This document shows, piece by piece, positions 5,655 through 7,892 of a stretch of 7,892 nucleotides of DNA. The translations under genes were made by a program, and so were the position numbers. The notes beneath the pieces are model-generated. The model saw only the letters and a program-made list of their open reading frames with translations. It ran no database searches and was not told where the DNA came from. The DNA is from Faecalibacterium sp. (GTDB lineage: Bacteria > Bacillota > Clostridia > Oscillospirales > Ruminococcaceae). The DNA lies in NCBI GenBank assembly GCA_017483235.1, contig JAFULE010000009.1:1-7892 (forward strand), in the 5' to 3' direction. Within the stretch, counting starts at the first letter, position 1, and every line of letters starts with the position of its first letter.

Positions 5655-6339
5655 AGGTATTCCCCCTTTTGCGTAATTCGCAGGTATGGCGCAGCGCACA
5701 AGCTGCGCAGCCGGCCCGGTAACCGGAAACCGGCGTGTTGCTTACGCCCAGCAGGGCGGTGATGCTTTTGCGGGGCAGCAGAAGATCCGCATCACTGACC
5801 GACACCCCAAGAAGACGCGGGGTATCCAAAAGGCTGCAGAATTTCTGCTGCACGGCCAGCGGCCAGTCGCCGTAGCCCGGCGAATACCGCCCGGTCAGAT
5901 GCAGCCCTCGGGCAGCGAACTCAGCCCGCAGGGCCGCTTCGGCGGCATCGGCGGCGGCTTCGGCCAGCGCACTGGCTGCCGCATCGGCAGCGGCAAGGCG
6001 GGCCACATTCCCCACACCGGCGCGGCGGATGGCCGCATCGGCCTGCGGGCCAAGGGTGACCGCCAGCAGCACGCCGTGGGTGCAGCCGTTCAGATGGCGC
6101 AGAATATCGGTGCCCTGCAAAAGGCCCGTGTCGTCCAGCGCAGCCACCGGCAGCGATGCCCAGGCCATGCGTGGCATGGCGGCCTGCTGCAGCGCCGGGG
6201 TTACCGCCTGCAGCAGCGCAGCGGTTTGCGCATCCAAAGGCAAAGCCGCGCCCAACCGGCGGGCCGCTTCCTCCATGGGAAGTTCAAGGGCCGGCAGCGT
6301 TTGGGCGCGGGGACGGTCACAGAAGATCACGGATTCCAT
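5641..6339 (-). CDS. Free-standing methionine synthase activation protein with C-terminal cysteine cluster
   Basis: A 232-residue protein that probably reactivates MetH when its cobalamin has been oxidised. The central and C-terminal part carries the MetH activation-domain pattern: RYSPGYGDWPLAVQQKFCSL (151-170), which corresponds to the RxxPGY AdoMet-binding motif, followed by LDTPRLLGVSVSDADLLLPR (171-190) and KSITALLGVSN (191-201). An alanine-rich helical stretch occupies about 100-145. The last 22 residues hold four cysteines, C211, C214, C220 and C229 (Cx2Cx5Cx8C), which E. coli MetH's activation domain does not have to my knowledge; a metal or iron-sulfur site is possible. The ATG at 6339 has AAGG 6 nt upstream. 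The gene overlaps metF by 23 nt and metH by 14 nt, and C229 is encoded within the metH overlap. Function follows from the motif and from metH lacking this domain. Confidence 0.88.
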   Translation of the reverse strand: MESVIFCDRPRAQTLPALELPMEEAARRLGAALPLDAQTAALLQAVTPALQQAAMPRMAWASLPVAALDDTGLLQGTDILRHLNGCTHGVLLAVTLGPQADAAIRRAGVGNVARLAAADAAASALAEAAADAAEAALRAEFAARGLHLTGRYSPGYGDWPLAVQQKFCSLLDTPRLLGVSVSDADLLLPRKSITALLGVSNTPVSGYRAGCAACALRHTCELRKRGNTCADL

Positions 6340-7180
6340 CGTACACCTTCTGTGCTACTTCAAAATTGTTCATGGCGTACAGGTGCACGCCGTCGGCCCC
6401 GCCTTCGATCAGATCCCGCAGCTGGCGCACCGCATAGTCGATGCCGGCGTCGAACAGGGCGCGGTCATCGTCCTGATACCGGGCGATCATCTTGGTAAAG
6501 TCGGCGGGCAGGCTGGCAGCCGACAGGGCCACCGTGCGCTCGATCTGGCTTTTTTTGACAATGGGCATCACACCCGCCGACACCGGCAGGGTCAGCCCGG
6601 CCTTGCGGGCACGGTTGAGAAAACGATAGTACTGGTAGTTGTCGAAGAACAACTGGGTGATGAAATGATCGGCACCAGCCTCGGCCTTGCGCTTCAGGCC
6701 TTCCAGATCGGCCTGTACGGTGGGGCTTTCGGGGTGGCCTTCGGGATAACAGGCACCCGAAATGCCAAAACCGGGCTGTTTGTAACGGATGAAGGCGGCC
6801 AGATCGCTGGCGTGCACAAAATGAGGGCTGGCCGGGCGCAATGGGGTCACATCACCCCGCAGGGCCAGCACATTACAGATGTCGTTTTTTGCCAGCGCGG
6901 CAAGGTCGGCGGTCATTTTTGCTTCGTCCGAGCCCATGCACACAAAGTGGGCCAGCGGCTCGACCTGCAGCTCGTGCTTCAGAAAAGCGGCAATTTCCAC
7001 CGTAGAAACACCCCCGGCCGAGCCACCCGCGCCGTAGGTAACACTGATGAAATCGGGCTGCAGGGTGGCCATCTGCCGCAGGGTAGCCTGCATTTTGGGA
7101 TAGTTTTCGGCCACCTTGGGCGGGAAGCATTCAATGGAAAACACGCAGGGCTTTGTTTTGAACAGTTCGCTCAGTTTCAT
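6317..7180 (-). CDS. metF: 5,10-methylenetetrahydrofolate reductase
   Basis: A flavin-dependent TIM-barrel enzyme that reduces 5,10-methylene-tetrahydrofolate to 5-methyl-tetrahydrofolate, the methyl donor for MetH. At 287 residues it is the usual bacterial single-domain length. Family signatures are FSIECFPPK (14-22), with the catalytic glutamate E17, VTYGAGGS (47-54), NVLALRGD (103-110, with the folate-contacting D110), the flavin/folate-side stretch FGISGACYPEGHPES (138-152), and ITQLFFD (174-180). The C-terminal GVHLYAMNN (264-272) is also typical. The ATG at 7180 directly abuts the stop codon of the preceding gene, and GAGGG (7192-7188) lies 7 nt upstream. The 3' end overlaps the activation-protein gene by 23 nt. 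The promoter must be further upstream, outside the window or before the metallo-beta-lactamase gene, since I see none in front of metF. Its electron donor (NADH, ferredoxin or other) is not evident. Confidence 0.97.
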   Translation of the reverse strand: MKLSELFKTKPCVFSIECFPPKVAENYPKMQATLRQMATLQPDFISVTYGAGGSAGGVSTVEIAAFLKHELQVEPLAHFVCMGSDEAKMTADLAALAKNDICNVLALRGDVTPLRPASPHFVHASDLAAFIRYKQPGFGISGACYPEGHPESPTVQADLEGLKRKAEAGADHFITQLFFDNYQYYRFLNRARKAGLTLPVSAGVMPIVKKSQIERTVALSAASLPADFTKMIARYQDDDRALFDAGIDYAVRQLRDLIEGGADGVHLYAMNNFEVAQKVYDGIRDLL

Positions 7181-7477
7181 TCAACATCCCTCATTTTTCT
7201 GATTATGCGTTGCCGCACAGGCGGCGGATGTATCGTTTTTGTTCAAAAGGCGGGTCATTTTCCGCTGTAAAGCAGCCCGCCTTTGCGCAGTACAGTCCGG
7301 CGCTTCACGCCAGCCTTCGGCGGTGCTAAACACAAAAACAGTGCCGTCCGCCGGGCGAACACCCCCCAAATCGGCAGCCGGTACCAAAACCACTGCCGGG
7401 GTGTCGGTTTGCAGCTGCTGCAGAACGGCCGTTTCGTTTTCGATGCGGTCAAGGGAATAATATCCGGGGCGGATCAC
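7181..7477 (-). CDS. Small DUF3006-like protein following the MBL-fold gene
   Basis: A 98-residue protein without catalytic motifs or membrane segments. The N-terminal half, YYSLDRIENETAVLQQL (6-22), then PAADLGGVRPADGTVFVF (33-50) and TAQRRAALQRKMTRLLNK (63-80), follows the layout of DUF3006 proteins: an xxDRxExxxAVL opening, a DLpxGvxxGd turn and a terminal RRxxLxxKxxxLL helix. DUF3006 genes frequently follow ComEC-like metallo-beta-lactamase genes in Firmicutes, as here. The GTG at 7477 is chosen because its G-TGA overlaps the upstream stop by 4 nt and AAGGAGG (7494-7488) lies 10 nt before it; no ATG in frame fits. Residues 81-98 form a polar tail beyond the usual domain, and its coding sequence contains the ribosome site of metF. 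The function is unknown; a small beta-barrel accessory to the nuclease-like neighbour is a guess. Confidence 0.75.
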   Translation of the reverse strand: MIRPGYYSLDRIENETAVLQQLQTDTPAVVLVPAADLGGVRPADGTVFVFSTAEGWREAPDCTAQRRAALQRKMTRLLNKNDTSAACAATHNQKNEGC

Positions 7478-7892
7478 GACGCATTCGCCTCCTTCGCAGG
7501 GTAAACCTGCAGGCCATTCTCCGTGCTGTGGCTGACCACCACACTGCCGTTCTGATCGGTGCGGTACACCCTGGCCCCAACCGCCTCGTAATTTCTGAGC
7601 GGCGCGGCATGGGGATGACCGTAGCTGTTGTCCAGCCCGCAGCTGACCACCACCACGTCGGGATGCAGCAAGGCCAGCAGCGGCAGACTGTTGCTGGTAT
7701 CGGAGCCGTGATGCCCCGCCTTGAACACGGTGCAGGCAAGGCTGCGGCCCTTCAGCAGCAGGGCGTTTTCCACTTCCTGCTCGGCATCGCCGGTATCCAC
7801 AAAGGAAAACTCGCCTGCGGCAAAGCGGGTACACAGCGAAATGTTGTTGTAATCTTCACTTTCCGCAATGCCGGTGGACAGCACGGTCAGGG
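7474..7892 (-). CDS. ComEC/Rec2-like metallo-beta-lactamase-fold protein, C-terminal part (runs off the right edge)
   Basis: The last 138 residues of a protein of the metallo-beta-lactamase fold related to the C-terminal domain of the competence protein ComEC. Visible features in order are LTVLSTG with SEDYNNISLCTRF, which matches the NNxSL strand of ComEC-type domains; FSFVDTGDA, containing the metal-ligand aspartate; FKAGHHGSDTSNS, with the GHHGS motif; the DVVVVSCG strand; and GHPHAAPLRNYEAVGARVYRTDQNGSVVV, here split across two stretches ending in the usual GSV strand. The first metal motif HxHxDH must lie upstream, outside the window. Whether this is a full membrane ComEC or a stand-alone secreted or cytoplasmic hydrolase cannot be decided here; the following DUF3006-like gene favours the stand-alone form. 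Its stop overlaps the next start (GTGA). Confidence 0.88.
   Translation of the reverse strand, partial: LTVLSTGIAESEDYNNISLCTRFAAGEFSFVDTGDAEQEVENALLLKGRSLACTVFKAGHHGSDTSNSLPLLALLHPDVVVVSCGLDNSYGHPHAAPLRNYEAVGARVYRTDQNGSVVVSHSTENGLQVYPAKEANAS

Noticed and set aside
5655..5699. Longer MetH start at 5699
   Set aside because: It would add 15 residues that match the reading of the upstream gene's strand only by chance, and it lacks a ribosome site. The GTG at 5654 has GGGGG at good spacing.
4332..5762. Plus-strand open frame of 476 codons antisense to metH
   Set aside because: The composition is typical of a shadow frame (many H, Q, G, R) and the opposite strand encodes well-conserved MetH domains.
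6029..7270. Plus-strand open frame of 413 codons antisense to metF and the activation gene
   Set aside because: No motif, and it is fully covered by recognisable genes on the other strand.
7478..7834. Upstream extension of the DUF3006-like frame (a 217-codon open frame)
   Set aside because: This part overlaps the clear MBL-fold coding frame and its translation is arginine-rich without motifs. The GTG at 7477, with a ribosome site, is the better start.

Overview
The window looks like chromosomal DNA from a GC-rich Firmicute. A valine T-box leader, Shine-Dalgarno sites of the AAGGAGG type, an ECF sigma/anti-sigma pair and a short MetH with a separate activation protein all fit Clostridia. Codon use and gene style suggest a gut Oscillospiraceae/Ruminococcaceae member (Faecalibacterium, Gemmiger or Subdoligranulum type); this placement is inference. 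Gene density is high. I see no insertion sequence, CRISPR array, tRNA, rRNA or prophage gene.

Layout from left to right. (1) Positions 1-529, minus strand: the first 63 codons of valyl-tRNA synthetase, preceded by a complete T-box riboswitch with its own sigma-70-type promoter, a candidate GUC specifier, the T-box motif and an intrinsic terminator. (2) Positions 552-1774, minus strand: an ECF sigma factor gene overlapping the gene for its probable membrane anti-sigma factor, behind a candidate ECF-type promoter. (3) Positions 1814-2385, plus strand: a divergently transcribed RimJ/RimL-like GNAT acetyltransferase with a near-consensus promoter; it is the only plus-strand gene. (4) Positions 2392-2440: a strong GC-rich hairpin that serves as terminator for the two converging transcripts. 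(5) Positions 2439-7892, minus strand: a tight operon that enters from beyond the right edge. In transcription order it holds a ComEC-like metallo-beta-lactamase-fold protein (partial), a small DUF3006-like protein, metF, a free-standing methionine synthase activation protein, a short cobalamin-dependent metH, a YbaK-type tRNA deacylase and a cysteine-rich small-domain protein.

The functional core is one-carbon and methionine metabolism. MetF makes 5-methyl-tetrahydrofolate, MetH passes the methyl group to homocysteine through cobalamin, and the separate activation protein should rescue oxidised cobalamin in MetH, which lacks its own C-terminal activation domain. The three reading frames overlap or abut, which suggests translational coupling. 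The YbaK-type deacylase and the cysteine-rich protein follow at short gaps, and no promoter or terminator is evident between them.

Most of the window is conserved core genome. The points most worth a second look are the cysteine cluster at the end of the MetH activation protein, the split methionine synthase arrangement, the ECF promoter with its orphan-looking regulon, and the absence of a terminator between the ECF operon and the valS T-box leader.
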